From NCBI GenBank assembly GCA_021613375.1, contig CM038716.1, positions 11,227,667-11,291,666 of the forward strand: a stretch of DNA of 64,000 bases. Reading direction: 5' to 3'. Numbering within the stretch: position 1 is the stretch's first letter; the number at the start of each line of letters is the position of its first letter. Source of the DNA: Megaleporinus macrocephalus (taxonomy: Eukaryota; Chordata; Actinopteri; Characiformes; Anostomidae). The notes under the pieces are model-generated. The model was not told where the DNA came from. It saw nothing but the letters and a program-made list of their open reading frames with translations, and did not search any database. This document shows, piece after piece, positions 22,380-33,621 of the stretch. Made by a program: the position numbers and the translations under genes.

Positions 22380-23740
22380 TCCACCCCAGTCCCCGTATGT
22401 AGGAGTGTGTGAGATGTTCTGAATAAGTGTGTGTGACGTCAACGCGGTTTTTCATGCTTTGGGCCCTTTAATACGCTTCATCTGCCCCGAGTTACTGAGA
22501 AGCTCCACAGGATCCCGTTTATTGTGGACTGTGTGCTTAGCGCCCCCTGGTGTCTGACCGATCACACGACACTCAGTACTGAGAAACTGGACCAGCTTCA
22601 AGTTCAGCCTCGTTTCCAGATTTACCGAAGACCTCCATCAGCGCCGTTCAGCGCGTGCAGTACCGAATAACTTCACGACCTGTTCGGGATTCGATCTGAT
22701 TTAATCTGGCGGGTTTAATCTGCTCCAGATCTGCTCGTGAGTGAGTTTAGTGATGATACAGGTGTGTTTCTGAGCGCAGCTGAATAATCCAGCCCAGGTG
22801 AGGCGATTAGTCGATTGTTCATATTCGAATTAGTCCTCAGGCTGGGTGTCGGAGCAGAGCGGAGTGGAAATGAGCTGAATGGAGGAGAGAAAGGAGTGAA
22901 GGACGCTGGAAAGAGAGCAGACCTGCGCTGGACACTCACCTGGATCTGCTGTGAGGAGCTGGAGGTGGAAGTTCTGCTGAGTTTAGGAGAAAAGTTCAGA
23001 GTTGTGTGGAGTCGCTGCTGAGTTTGTTTGGGTTTTCGCTGGTCTGAACGCTGAGGCGATGTTGCCACGGAAACCATGACGTTCAAGATCGAGAGTGAAC
23101 AGATAAACAATAAACGAAATATTTATTAATTTATAGATTATTAATTGTACATTTTAAGTTTTTTTCTTTTTAACATTTGTATCTAAAATTAGTTTCAAAT
23201 AACAATAAACAATGTGTAATAAATACATAATAAAATTGTATAATACTTATTTTTTTCGATTTAGAGAATTTAATTACTTTCAGACAGTTTTATTCTAACA
23301 ATAAACAACTTACACATACAATTCTGATAACAGTGTTTAATATTTTAATCTTTTGATCCTTATTTCATACAATATCTATATGGAACAATACAAGTGCATG
23401 TCATGTTTATATATATGGGATTAAATAAGAACTGTTTTAATTTAAAATGTATTATAAGATTAAACCTATATATATGAAGCTCTCTACGCTCCGTTCTTCA
23501 ACTGATCTGAAGACCACATGAAGTTTGGAGGTGTGCAGTGATGGAGTTGGATACTTTCTGTGTTAATGAGTAATTACTTAATACATACTAATACTTAATA
23601 CTTACTTAATACTTACTTAATACATTTATTAACCCTTTCCAAGCTTCTCCTAAACAACCCAGTATTATTTACAGTTCTCATCTAATACCTGCTTTGACTG
23701 CTCAGTACTTCATTAAGCTAAATCAAGACCTTCACCTACC
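22380..23740. other. Single-copy region: GC-richer block then AT-rich block
   Basis: 22440-23060 is richer in GC and CpG than its surroundings and could hold a promoter or first exon, but no domain was found in the 131-codon minus ORF (22715-23110) or the overlapping 68-codon plus ORF. 23110-23500 is strongly AT-rich. 23528-23735 is a direct repeat of 25445-25640. Confidence 0.45.
22538..22554 (-). promoter_or_regulatory. Candidate CTCF-binding motif
   Basis: TAGCGCCCCCTGGTGTC on the plus strand is almost the reverse complement of the classical CTCF consensus (CCACCAGGGGGCGCTA). Conserved at 56550-56566. It lies at the start of the GC-richer block. Motif match only. Confidence 0.55.
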
Positions 23741-23744
23741 TGTG

Positions 23745-24970
23745 TACAGGTAAACTGTCAAACACTACCTTCACCTACCTGTGTACAGGTAAACTGTAAC
23801 ACTACCCTCACCTACCTGTGTACAGGTAAACTCTAACACTACCTTCACCTACCTGTGTACAGATAAATAGTCTAACACTACCTTTACCTACCTGTGTACA
23901 GGTAAATTCTAACACTACCTTCACCTACCTGTGTACAGGTAAACTCTAACACTACCTTCACCTACCTGTGTACAGGTAAATAGTCTAACACTACCTTTAC
24001 CTACCTGTGTACAGGTAAATTCTAACACTACCTTCACCTACCTGTGTACAGGTAAACTGTCTAACACTACCTTCACCTAGCTGTGTACAGGTAAACTGTC
24101 TAACACTACCTTCACCTACCTGTGTACAGGTAAACTGTCTAACACTACCTTTACCTACCTGTGTACAGGTAAACTGTCTAACGCTACCTTCACCTGCCTG
24201 TGTACAGGTAAACTGTCTAACGCTACCTTCACCTGCCTGTGTACAGGTAAACTGTAACACTACCTTCACCTACCTGTGTACAGGTAAATTCTAACACTAC
24301 CTTCACCTACCTGTGTACAGGTAAATTCTAACACTACCTTTACCTACCTGTGTACAGGTAAATTCTAACACTACCTTTACCTACCTGTGTACAGGTAAAT
24401 TCTAACACTACCTTCACCTACCTGTGTATAGGTAAATTCTAACACTACCTTCACCTACCTGTGTATAGGTAAACTGTCTAACACTACCTTCACCTACCTG
24501 TGTACAGGTAACCTATCTAACACTACCTTCACCTACCTGTGTACAGGTAAACTGTCTAACGATACCTTCACCTACCTGTGTACAGGTAAACTCTACCACT
24601 ACCTTCACCTACCTGTGTACAGGTAAACTTTGTAACACTACCTTTACCTACCTGTGTACAGGTAAATTCTAACACTACCTTCACCTACCTGTGTATAGGT
24701 AAATTGTAACACTACCTTCACCTACCTGTGTACAGGTAAACTGTCTAACACTACCTTCACCTACCTGTGTACAGGTAAACTGTAACACTACCTTAACCTA
24801 CCTGTGTACAGGTAAACTGTCTAACACTACCTTCACCTACCTGTGTATAGGTAAACTGTAACACTACCTTCACCTACCTGTGTACAGGTAAACTGTAACA
24901 CTACCTTCACCTACCTGTGTACAGGTAAACTGTACCACTACCTTCACCTACCTGTATACAGGTAAGCTGT
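23745..24970. repeat. 35-39-bp minisatellite
   Basis: About 33 units of CTACCTGTGTACAGGTAAAC plus a variable T-G-T-C-T-A-A-C-A-C-T-A-C-C-T-T-C-A-C tail; length variants come from loss of TGTC or CTGT. The core is close to palindromic (TACCTGTGTACAGGTA). A remnant, ACAGGTAAACTGTAACTCTA, occurs at 26625-26645. Confidence 0.95.
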
Positions 24971-25214
24971 ACGTCACTCTAGATAAATGCTGTAACTGTA
25001 AATGGAAGAATATATAGTATATTATTTTATTTGCTATTATTATAGAATCTGGATGTTGATGGTAAAATGTGGAAGATCTGAAAATACTAGGTTTTCTTTG
25101 GGGACTATTTGAACCTCACAGCGTCCTGCATGTATCCCTCCACCATGAATGGAGTTTAAGACTGAGATCTTCTCTAAACTATCATAAACAGCGTCTCAGA
25201 ATCAGACAGTGTAT

Positions 25215-25450
25215 TAATAACATCTACTGTAAGAACTTTCTGTGAGGAGTTTTTAGAGGAGGACGTCTGGTTCCATTCACCACCACTGTGAACAGTTCTG
25301 ACTGTATCTAGAACAGAGTGTTTCATATCAGACACGCTGTACAGGAATGACTTTACGTATTAATTCAAATTCCTTTTTGGGAATTACAGTAGAAAGAACT
25401 GATTGGAGAAAAGTTTTATTTAACCAGTAGGTGGCACTGTGGCTGTGTAG
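25215..25450. repeat. Diverged direct repeat (partner at 26670-26855)
   Basis: Both copies share CAGAGTGTTTCATATCAGAC, ATTCCTTTTTGGGAATTACA and CCAGTAGRTGGCACTGTRGC in the same order. The second copy is also preceded by a piece of the 35-39-bp minisatellite, so a larger block was once duplicated. Confidence 0.75.
25424..25438 (+). promoter_or_regulatory. Candidate CTCF-like motif inside the direct repeat
   Basis: CCAGTAGGTGGCACT fits the relaxed CTCF core CCANNAGRNGGCRNT. The partner at 26822-26836 has CCAGTAGATGGCACT. Copy 2 carries it at 59696-59710. A repeat-borne motif; binding is untested. Confidence 0.35.
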
Positions 25451-25640
25451 GTGTGCAGTGATGGAGTTGGATACTTTCTGTGTTAATGAGTTCTTACTTA
25501 ATACAGTAAGTAGAGCTTTTACATACGCCAGTGTGTTTATTAACCCTTTCCAAGCTTCTCCTAAACAACCCAGTATTATTATCAGTTCTCATCTAATACC
25601 TGCTTTGACTGCTCAGTACTTCATTAAGATAAATCAAGAT
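25445..25640. repeat. Direct repeat of 23528-23735 flanking the minisatellite
   Basis: Shares GTGCAGTGATGGAGTTGGAT, TTTATTAACCCTTTCCAAGC and CTGCTTTGACTGCTCAGTAC in the same order. The two copies bracket the 35-39-bp minisatellite. Confidence 0.85.
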
Positions 25641-26485
25641 TTGCTGCTGAAGAACTGATCACATTCATACAATGTCTGGGGCGTCCAGGAGAAATCTGGA
25701 ACCTAACTTTGTTCTTCAAACTGGATCAAGATCTGATCTACTTCTCTCACAATAACATATTCATGTTACTTTGTATTGTATGTCTGATTATTTACATCTG
25801 TTCTAATCAGATCTGCTGTTGCAACAATGTTTCTGTTGTATAAACTGGATCTTACTGGCTTGAACACAGAATGTTACTGTAGAAGTTACAGAACTTCATT
25901 ATCGTGGACCATCACTCATGTACAAAGTGGCTGTTCTGATTGCTGTCTTTTCTATTGGTTAACACAGTGATGGGATTGGTGGGAGGGGCACTTCTGAGAC
26001 TTAAAGCTGCAGTACACAATTCTGCAGAACATTCCTTGATATTTGAGCTCCGCCCCAAAACAAACACGCCCCTCCCTTCAGAAGCTCCACCCCCCAAATT
26101 CATGGACACACATTCCCAGAGCAAATGAAACTGAACTAGCATAGTTGGCTGTTTAGACCTTCATAGCCAGAAGCCCTTCGTCCCCTGAATAACATTATAT
26201 ACTATAATACTGCATAACACTCTGACCAATCAGAGCACTCCCTTCTGTCCATGTTATAGTGACTGACTCCCACCATCACGTTCATCATGACAGAACAGAA
26301 AGCAGTAATCTAAACCAAACACTTTTTAATAGTGAGATCAAGTCCAAATCCAGCGGAAGTGCTTTTCCACATTTTATAGCATCATCTTTGTAGTTCAAAA
26401 ACATAAACACATAAACAAACACAAGAACTATAGCAGGAAGTAACACTGTAGATAAACACAATATAAAATCACAATAGTAAAATAT

Positions 26486-26488
<3 letters not shown>
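25641..26488. other. No gene seen
   Basis: Single-copy sequence apart from the duplication. The overlapping small ORFs near 25912-26142 have no domain. Confidence 0.5.

Positions 26489-26530
<42 letters not shown>
26489..26530. repeat. (CA)n microsatellite
   Basis: About 20 CA pairs; about 5 pairs longer in copy 2 (60762-60812). Confidence 0.95.
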
Positions 26531-26532
<2 letters not shown>

Positions 26533-27031
26533 ATGTAGAATACAGTAATTATCTTAACAAACCATATTACAACATATCAAATACAACATATCAGCTTCTT
26601 ACTGGAAACCCATACGATACACATACAGGTAAACTGTAACTCTACCTTCACCTACCAGGTCAACTGTATCACCCTCTACTGTAATAACCGTCTGTGAGGG
26701 AGCTTTTCAGAGTGTTTCATATCAGACACTCTGTATGTGAATGACTTTACTCAAATTTCACTCCAATTCCTTTTTGGGAATTACAGTAAAAAGAACTGTT
26801 TGTCAGAAAGTTTTAATTCAACCAGTAGATGGCACTGTAGCTGTGTAGAAGAAGTTTATAGGCCCAGGACTAGAGTTCTGTTCTGATCTTTACAGTCTGG
26901 CTTTGCCTGATTCTAATCCCACCTGCTTCGTCGTCTGAATTAAGTGGGACTCTACAAAACCTACAAAACCCAAAAACACTTCAAAACCCAAAAAACAACG
27001 AAAGCAGTTCAACATGTCATCGCGGTCCAAA

Positions 27032-27939
27032 GTCAAGTCAAGTCAAGTCAATTTTATTTATATAGCGCTTTTTACAACGATGTTGTCTCAAAGCAGCTTT
27101 ACAGAGTTTTGAAAAGACAGTTATAACATATACCCCCCAGTGAGCAAGCCAGAGGCAACAGTGGCAAGAACACCTCCCTCAGACTGGAGGAAGAAACCTT
27201 GGGAGGAACCAGACTCACAAGGGGAGACCCATCCTCCTCTGATCAAAGAGTATTTACAGTTTAAACTAAATACCAAAGAAAGGAGTCTCTGTTTGAAATC
27301 TGGATAGCAAAGCTTTAGAAGCTGCACAGATAGAGGCAGTGTATGACTGAGGCAGTCTCTGGCTGAGGCAGTCTATGACTGAGGCAGTCTCTGGCTGAGG
27401 CAGTCTATGACTGAGGCAGTCTATGACAGTCTTTATGTAAAGTGGGCGTGAGCTGAAACAGTCCCATCCTATCTCAGTGCTGGTGCATCTGGATGGCACA
27501 GTGATGTAACTGAGGGTGTAGCAGTAAATGGACAGGTGAGCTGGCTGGTGATGGTGGGGAGGTTAGCTGGCTGGTGATGGTGGGGTGATGGCCCGATGAT
27601 CAGTCCTTTAACAGCCTTCAACAGACAGGAGGACAGTCATTACCTCAGGAAGAGTAAAGAGAGAGAGTGAGTTGGGCTCGGGAGTGAGACTGTAGAGAAT
27701 ATGAATTTTCAGAATTTTAGAGTGAGGCTGGCGACTCCGGCAGATCTAACTATAACAGCCTAAACTAAAAGGAGAGAACCAGAAGGTAACATGGACATGA
27801 GAGTACCCTGAGACACTGGGGTCCCACCACTCCACCATCAACAAACCTGTGTGATCGCGTGAAGTGGTGGAACAACAGCACCAACATCTCAGTTTACCAT
27901 AAACCTCTGTGTCCAAGAACCCCCAGATCTCCTGCCTTT
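27032..27939 (-). mobile_element. 3' UTR and tail of an L2-type LINE, copy 1
   Basis: The minus strand ends with GTTGTAAAAAGCGCTATATA then AATAAAATTGACTTGACTTG, the typical 3' terminus of teleost L2-type LINEs, whose short tandem tail (here TTGAC repeats at 27031-27050) is used for target-primed reverse transcription. A small tandem of TGAGGCAGTCTATGACTGAG type lies at 27335-27430. Confidence 0.85.
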
Positions 27940-30365
27940 ATCTAAAAGAGAAGATTAATAACCAAAAGCTACTAAACAAGTATGTTTTTAGTCTAGACTT
28001 AAATATTGAGACTGTGTCAGAGTCCAGAACATTAACTGGGAGATTATTCCACAGTTTGGGGGCTTTGTAGGAAAAAGCTCTTCCCCTCATTGTAGTCTTC
28101 TGAATTTTAGGAACTATTAGAAAACCAGCATCCTGTGATCTGAGTGAACGTGGCGGTTCATAATAGGAGATTAGATCTTGCAGGTTCTCCGGTGTGAGAC
28201 CGTGCAGGGTTTTATACGTCAGTAAAATAATTTCATAGTGGATACGGAATTTAACAGGAAGCCAGTGTAGCTGATAAAACTGGACTGATGTGATGGAAGG
28301 TTCTGGTTTTAGTTAGTACTCTAGCTGCAGCGTTCTGAACTAACTGAAGTTTATTCAGGTTCCTGCTGGAGCATCCTGACAATAATGCATTACAGTAATC
28401 TAGACTTGAGGTTATAAAGGCATGTACTAACTTCAGACACAGCATCAGACACAGATAACACATTTCTTAACTTTGAAATGTTTCGTAGGTGAAGAAACGC
28501 TGTTCTTGTAATGTTACCGATGTGTTGATTAAATGTCAGATCTGAGTCAATTGTTACACCAAGATTTTTAACTACTGAACCAGGAACTACAGAGAAATCA
28601 TCAAGATTTAACATTAAATCTGAACATTTAGTCCGAGCAGCCTTTGGGTCGAGGAGGAGAACTTCCGTTTTATCTGGGTTTAAAAGAAGGAAGTTCTGTA
28701 GCATCCAAAGTCTAATATCTCTTACACAATCTTCTATCTTATCTAATCTGGATTTATCATCTGGTCTGATATGTACAGCTGTGTATCATCAGCATAACAG
28801 TGGAAACTAATTCCATGTCTATTTATAACTGAGCCTAATGGTAGCATATATAGTGTAAATAACAGAGGACCTAAAACAGAACCTTGTGGAACTCCATATT
28901 TCACTTTTGTATAATTAGACGATACATTATTAATCTTTACAAACTGAAAGCGATCACTAAGGTAAGATGTGAACCAGGATAACGCTGTTCCTGTGATTCC
29001 AACTATATTTTCTAGCCTGTCCAAGAGAATAGTGTGATCTATAGTGTCAAAAGCTGCACTTAGATCGAGTAACACCAGTAGAGATACGTGGTCCTGATCA
29101 GAGACAAGAAGAAGATCATTTGTTATCTTAACTAAAGCTGTCTCTGTGCTGTGATGTGGCCTAAAACCAGATTGGAATTTTTCATATATGTTGTTCTTAT
29201 GTAGATGAGAACAGAGTTGTCGAGCTACAGCCTTTTCTAAAATCTTAGAGATAAAAGGTAAATTGGAAATGGGTCTATAACTGGACAGTTCTCTGGGGTC
29301 AAGATTTGGTTTCTTTATCAAGGGTTTTATCACAGCTAGTTTAAAAGACTTAGGTACATGACCCAGACTAAGAGAAGAGTTGATGATAGTTAAGGTTTAA
29401 TAATAGCTGGTAATACTTGTTTCAATAGGCTTGTTGGAATCATATCGAGTGTGCATGTAGCAGAATTTGAAGAAGAGATAAGTTTTTCTAGTTCTGTCTG
29501 CTGGAGTGGACAGAATGTTTCTAGTGTTTCTTCTAAAATCACATTTTGTGCTGTTTGAGCCAAACCAGATGAAGGATAGGTTACTCGTATTGGTAGAACT
29601 TTTTGTCTAATATTCTCGATTTTGCTATTGAAAAAGTCCATGAAATCATTGCTGCTGTGGTTGGCGGGTATTTGAGGTTCAGATCCTGCCTGATTTTTGG
29701 TAAGTTTTGCGATGGTGCTAAATAAAACTCTAGGATTGTTTTTGTTGTGTTCGATGAGTGTGGACAGGTATGCTGAGCGTGTTTTAATAAGTGCCTTTCT
29801 GTAAATGCTAAGGCTGTCCTTCCAAGCAGAGTGAAATACCTCTAGCTTGGTCACTCTCCATTTGCGTTCTAATTTCCGTACTGTCTGTCTTAAGGTGCGT
29901 ACTTCATTGTTGTACCACGGAGCGAGCTTTTTTTGTTGCATCTTTTTAATTTTTATAGGTGCAACGTTGTCTAAAGTTAGTCGGAGCGTATTTTCTACGC
30001 AGTCAGTTAGTCTGTCTAGCTCGGTTGGGTCTGATGATGGAAAAATTATGGTTGATAAATCTGGAAGAGTTTCAATAAAGTTCTGAGATGTATTTGGCAT
30101 TATTGAACGTTTCATGCAATAACGGGGTGTACATACATTTTTACTAAGACTCAATTCATATGAAATTAGGTAGTGATCTGAAACTACTGAAGTCTGTGAG
30201 TAAGATTATGTATATCAACACCTAAAGTCAAAACTAGATCTAGTGTGTGATTACAGGAATGTGTAGGTCCTATTACATTCTGAGTGAGACCTATAGAGTC
30301 TAAGATGAGAAAGCCTTTTTTAATGGATCTGCTGAGTTTTCAAAGTGAATATTAAAATCTCCTGC
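27940..30365 (-). pseudogene. 5'-truncated L2-type LINE ORF2, copy 1
   Basis: Reading down the minus strand: the end of the endonuclease (GDFNIHFENSADPL near 30360, then frameshifted), the endonuclease-RT linker (30154-29390), the RT core (29333-28743: [61 protein letters not shown], and the catalytic [10 protein letters not shown]), then the thumb and C-terminal part (LNPDKTEVLLLDP, FITSSLDYCNALLSG, RSLRSQDAGFLI, RAFSYKAPKLWNNLP, to about 27940). Frameshifts near 29395, 28760 and 28450 break it. It is truncated at 30365 inside the endonuclease, as is usual for LINE insertions. Dead copy. Confidence 0.9.
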
Positions 30366-30379
30366 GAAAGAAAAACAAG

Positions 30380-30525
30380 CATCTCCAAAATCAACTTTAC
30401 AGGAGAGGACAAAAACTCTCTTTACCTTTAATGTAAGTCAATGGAACCAGAATTATTTCCGAGCTGTTTTGGAGCATTTCTATTGGTCCATTCATCATGA
30501 GATTTTCACACAATGTAAAAAGCGG
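30380..30525 (+). repeat. Single arm of the fold-back repeat family
   Basis: Begins next to the LINE 5' truncation point with ACAAGCATCTCCAAAATC, then ACTTTACAGGAGAGG, GTAAGTCAATGGAACCAGAA and GCATTTCTATTGGTCCATTC. Matches the right arm of 19215-19566. Confidence 0.75.
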
Positions 30526-30934
30526 CTGTTTTGTCCAAATAATGCATAAAAATAAAAGTGGACAAAAATGGAGATACATGTTTATCTTTGGACAGCAACG
30601 ATATACATAATGATATGAAGTACACAATAAATACATCATCATTGTAGGCCAAAGAAAGTGGAGCCTGCAGAATAACAACTTTAAATATAAAGTTAATGCA
30701 AAGTTAAACACAATAAGATTAAGGACTAATAGCAGCTTCGGACCATTTCTGTCCGTCAGTTCATCCTTATGACTTCCACACATTGCAGCGGACAGCTGAC
30801 CTTCACATGGTATGTACTGGGCCGTGGATGGATCTCCCAGCATAGTCAATGACCACAGAATCAAGGTTTCACCATGGTCATCCTACTTCCTGTGGGTTGA
30901 GCTGGAGAAGAGAGTCTACAAGTGATAATAAGAA
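30526..30934. other. No gene seen
   Basis: The 155-codon minus ORF (30397-30864) runs through the fold-back arm and has no domain, so it is not called. Confidence 0.4.
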
Positions 30935-31110
30935 CTCAGGGTCTGAAGGATCTGGAGAGGTTCTGTATGGAGTACTGGTCTCAGATCACCTCCCAGGTGT
31001 TCTCCAGTCTCATTTAGCTTCGTAGAAGACTCACAGCTGTTGCATCTGCAAAGGAAGGAGCACAAAGCATTAACTGAAGGGGAGATGATGATTGTGACAC
31101 ATGTATACTG
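30935..31110 (+). pseudogene. Tc1-like transposase C-terminal fragment
   Basis: The plus strand reads DLERFCMEYWSQITSQVFSS, a stop, then LRRRLTAV. This is the C-terminus typical of Tc1-like transposases (pattern D-L-E-x-F-C-x-E-W-x-x-I, Y-R-R-R-L-x-A-V). It is followed by ATTGTGACACATGTATACTG, also usual near the end of such elements. No TIR or catalytic DDE part remains. Confidence 0.65.
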
Positions 31111-31115
31111 GAGTC

Positions 31116-32309
31116 TTAAAGGGACCCCCGGCTGGTACCACTTGTAAACCTTAATATGGTGAAATGAATAAATTGTTAAGACACGTTGTTAAAAATCACT
31201 AAAGTATCAGATTTATTTATAAATTAACTCTTTTATTCTAAATATTTATCATATGGACGCAGTTATTATTACTGAGGTGCAATGCCTGCTGGGTAGATGA
31301 GGTCAGAAGGTTTCAGGTCTAAACTGGACTGTGGTGTGAAGGAGTGAGTGTTAGTTACTAATCTAGCTTAAAGAAAACCATGTACATTGTGTTGTTGATG
31401 TTTCAGTGAAAGGCAGTGTGAAGACTGATATTAGTCTAAACAGCTTCACAAACATAAACAAGGAGAATAGTTAGTGAAGCAGCGTGTGGACCAACACAGC
31501 TACCCAAAGACCCCCGCTCTGCTCTCCTCACTTCAGTCTGGATGAGTTTGAGTGGTTCAGTAGACCACCACTGGTGAGAGACTTGACGGAGGCTGTTGGT
31601 TTTAAGCGGAGACTAAAACACAATGCAGTGCCACAGTTTCTCCACACAGGAAGTCCAGAAGCTCCAGATTCTGGAGAACCTCGAGAAGAACCGTGAACGT
31701 GAACATGAGCTGGACTCTCTCCTGAGAACGTTTAGCGTTAGCGTCAGCTGCTTCTCCTCGTTTGTGGATCCTGAAGGTGAAAGTCCAGTCTTAGTAGTGA
31801 ACATACTACTTCACTAATAAAGGAGTGTGACGCTCAGAGACACTCCCGTTCAGTGTATCTAGCTGTTTACTGAGTGTGAATGTTTCCTGCTAGAAAGCGG
31901 AGCTCCTTTAACAGACACTCTCCTTCTCCGTCAACACCAACACACAGCTTCACAACAACTCCAGCACTGTGTCACTCTCTCCTCCACCCTCTCTGTTCAC
32001 CATTTACACTAACTTGGTGTGTGATGTCACCGCTGATGTCAGAAATGTTGAGTTCTAGTTCAAACTGTAAAGACTGAACAGTAGCATGTTTAGTAGCTAG
32101 CTGAGCTCGAGCGTGACGGCCGGTTACTGCAACCATTTGACGTCACTACCCGCTGATCACGTCAGTAGATACAACAATGGAGACCCACGTGCAGCGGATT
32201 TTACAGAAAATCTAATAAATCTGATACTTTTAGTGATTTTTAACAACATGTCCTAATAATTTATGGTCATTACACCATATTAAGGCTGGGTAACCGGGGT
32301 TCCCTTTAA
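31116..32309. mobile_element. piggyBac-like non-autonomous element with TTAA target duplication
   Basis: Both ends are flanked by TTAA (31116-31119 and 32306-32309). Inverted termini follow: AGGGACCCCCGG on the left against AGGGAACCCCGG read inward from the right. The inverted similarity continues for about 105 bp (CCTTAATATGGTG, AAAAATCACTAAAGTATCAG). The interior of about 1 kb has no transposase; the 65-70-codon ORFs inside are not recognisable. The TTAA duplication is characteristic of the piggyBac superfamily. Confidence 0.8.
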
Positions 32310-32644
32310 AGCTTATGATGAAGCGTCTTTCTTTTCAAGTGTTCTACTTCAAATGAAGCTCAGATCTATAAGAATATGCAGTAAAGACACGTTTTATAGC
32401 ACTTTGCTCACGTTCCCCAGGTGTGGTAGGCTCTGTATGTAGATACAGTGCTGTGAAAAAGTATTTGCCCCCTTACAGGCTTCTTTTGTTTGGGCACATT
32501 TGTTGCACGTCAAGCGTCTCACGTCTCTGTGGAGGAATGTTGGTGACTCGTCTTTGTAGTTGTTTCAATTCCGTCACATTCGCATGAACAGATCAGGCCA
32601 CAGCAGCTCAATCAGATTTAAGTCTGGACTTGGACTGACCCACT

Positions 32645-32935
32645 TCAGCCATTCAGAGGTTCAAACTTGCTGGTGTGCTTCAGATCATTGTCCTGCTGCA
32701 GAACCCAAGCATGCTTGAGCTTGAGGTCGCAAACTGATGACCAGACATTCTCCTTCAGGACTTTCTGGTAAAGAGTAGAATTCCTGGTTCCACCAATTAC
32801 AGCAAGTCGTCCAGGTCCTGAATCAGCAAAGCAGCCCCAGACCCTCACACCACCACCACCATGTTTGACTGTCTGTGTGATGTTCTTTTTCTCTGTTAGT
32901 TTTACACCAGATGTAATGGGACGCACACCTTCCAA
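32645..32935 (-). pseudogene. Tc1-like transposase fragment (catalytic part)
   Basis: The minus strand encodes VKHGGGGVRVWGCFADSGPG, then LYQKVLKENV and WVLQQDNDLKHTSK. This is the DDE-domain block of Tc1-like transposases, with QQDND-KHTS holding the second catalytic Asp. The start and the third acidic residue are outside this open piece, so it is a relic. Confidence 0.85.
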
Positions 32936-33202
32936 ACAGTTCCACTTGTGTCTTTGAGTTCTTGTTGGTCAGCAGTGGTTTTGGTCTTGGACCTCTCCCA
33001 TTGGTACCATTTTTGCCCAGTCTGTCTTTCTTATTGTTGAATTATGAACACTGACCTTAACTAAGGCGAGTGAGGCCTGCACTGCTTTAGATGTTGTTCT
33101 GGGTTCTTTTGTGGACTCCTGGCTGAGTCATCGATGTGCTCTTGGAGTAATGTTGGTAGACCAGCCTCCTGGGAAGGCTCTCCACTGTTCCATGTTTTCT
33201 CC

Positions 33203-33621
33203 TGAAGTGTATTGATGAGGAAGAGAGGCTACTTTCTTTCCCCGTTTATTAATTTGACATGTAGTTTAAGAAAGACATACATTTTACGGTGTGGTATGTC
33301 TGGAAAACAACTGGTCTGAAGGGATGAGAGGAGATGCTGTTTTTAGACAGAGGCTATGGATTCCATAGGAAAGATCTTCTATCTTGGGCTCTGTATAGCT
33401 CAATAAGGGAGAAAAATGCCTTGTCCTGTCTAGAACGTCAAGAACCAGGGTATCAGAACAGTAGAACCTACTGAGAAGGCCAGAGGTTTCTTTACATTCA
33501 GCCAGGAAGCCTTTCCAGATGTTGAAAAGTGTCTGTTTGATCTTTCTTTGCAATAAATGTATTTTACAAGCAAGAATTATTCAGTCATCATTACAGCACC
33601 ACTACAGAACTGACTACACTC
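33203..33621. mobile_element. Insertion of about 400 bp inside the Tc1-like element, possible solo LTR
   Basis: Related Tc1-like sequence is continuous up to TTCCATGTTTTCTC (33189-33202) and resumes at CCATTTGTGGATAA (33622), so the intervening DNA is foreign. It can be framed by TGTATTGATGA (33208) and its imperfect inverse TCATCATTACA (33585-33595), with AATAAA at 33552. This would suit a solo LTR, but no target-site duplication is visible, so the class is uncertain. Confidence 0.4.

Larger units (their letters stand above)
1393..29718. repeat. Large segmental duplication, copy 1 (contains nested tandem copies A and B)
   Basis: Sequence from about 1393 to 2268 and from about 9997 to 29718 is matched in order by 44434 to 64000. 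In the right part (for example 22440-23500 against 56455-57500, and the LINE 27032-29718 against 61312-64000) only scattered single-base differences are visible, so identity is very high. Copy 1 carries an extra 7.7-kb internal tandem duplication absent from copy 2. The left boundary lies near TTCTGTAGTCAGAGG at 1393; the right boundary is unknown because copy 2 meets the window end. Confidence 0.9.

Noticed and set aside
22144..22455. SLSLSL and ERERER ORFs (also 56184-56432)
   Set aside because: Reading of the CT microsatellite; no gene.
22715..23110. 131-codon minus ORF conserved at 56727-57122
   Set aside because: Conservation is due to the recent duplication. Composition is Ser/Pro-rich with no domain, and an overlapping plus ORF is equally open. 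A first exon of an unseen gene cannot be excluded.
23745..24970. CRISPR-like array of repeats and spacers
   Set aside because: The variable part is the same few length variants, not unique spacers; there are no cas genes, and the genome is vertebrate. It is a minisatellite.
27043..27327. 68- and 77-codon minus ORFs at 27121-27499 as small genes
   Set aside because: They lie in the 3' UTR of the L2-type LINE and its small internal tandem repeat.
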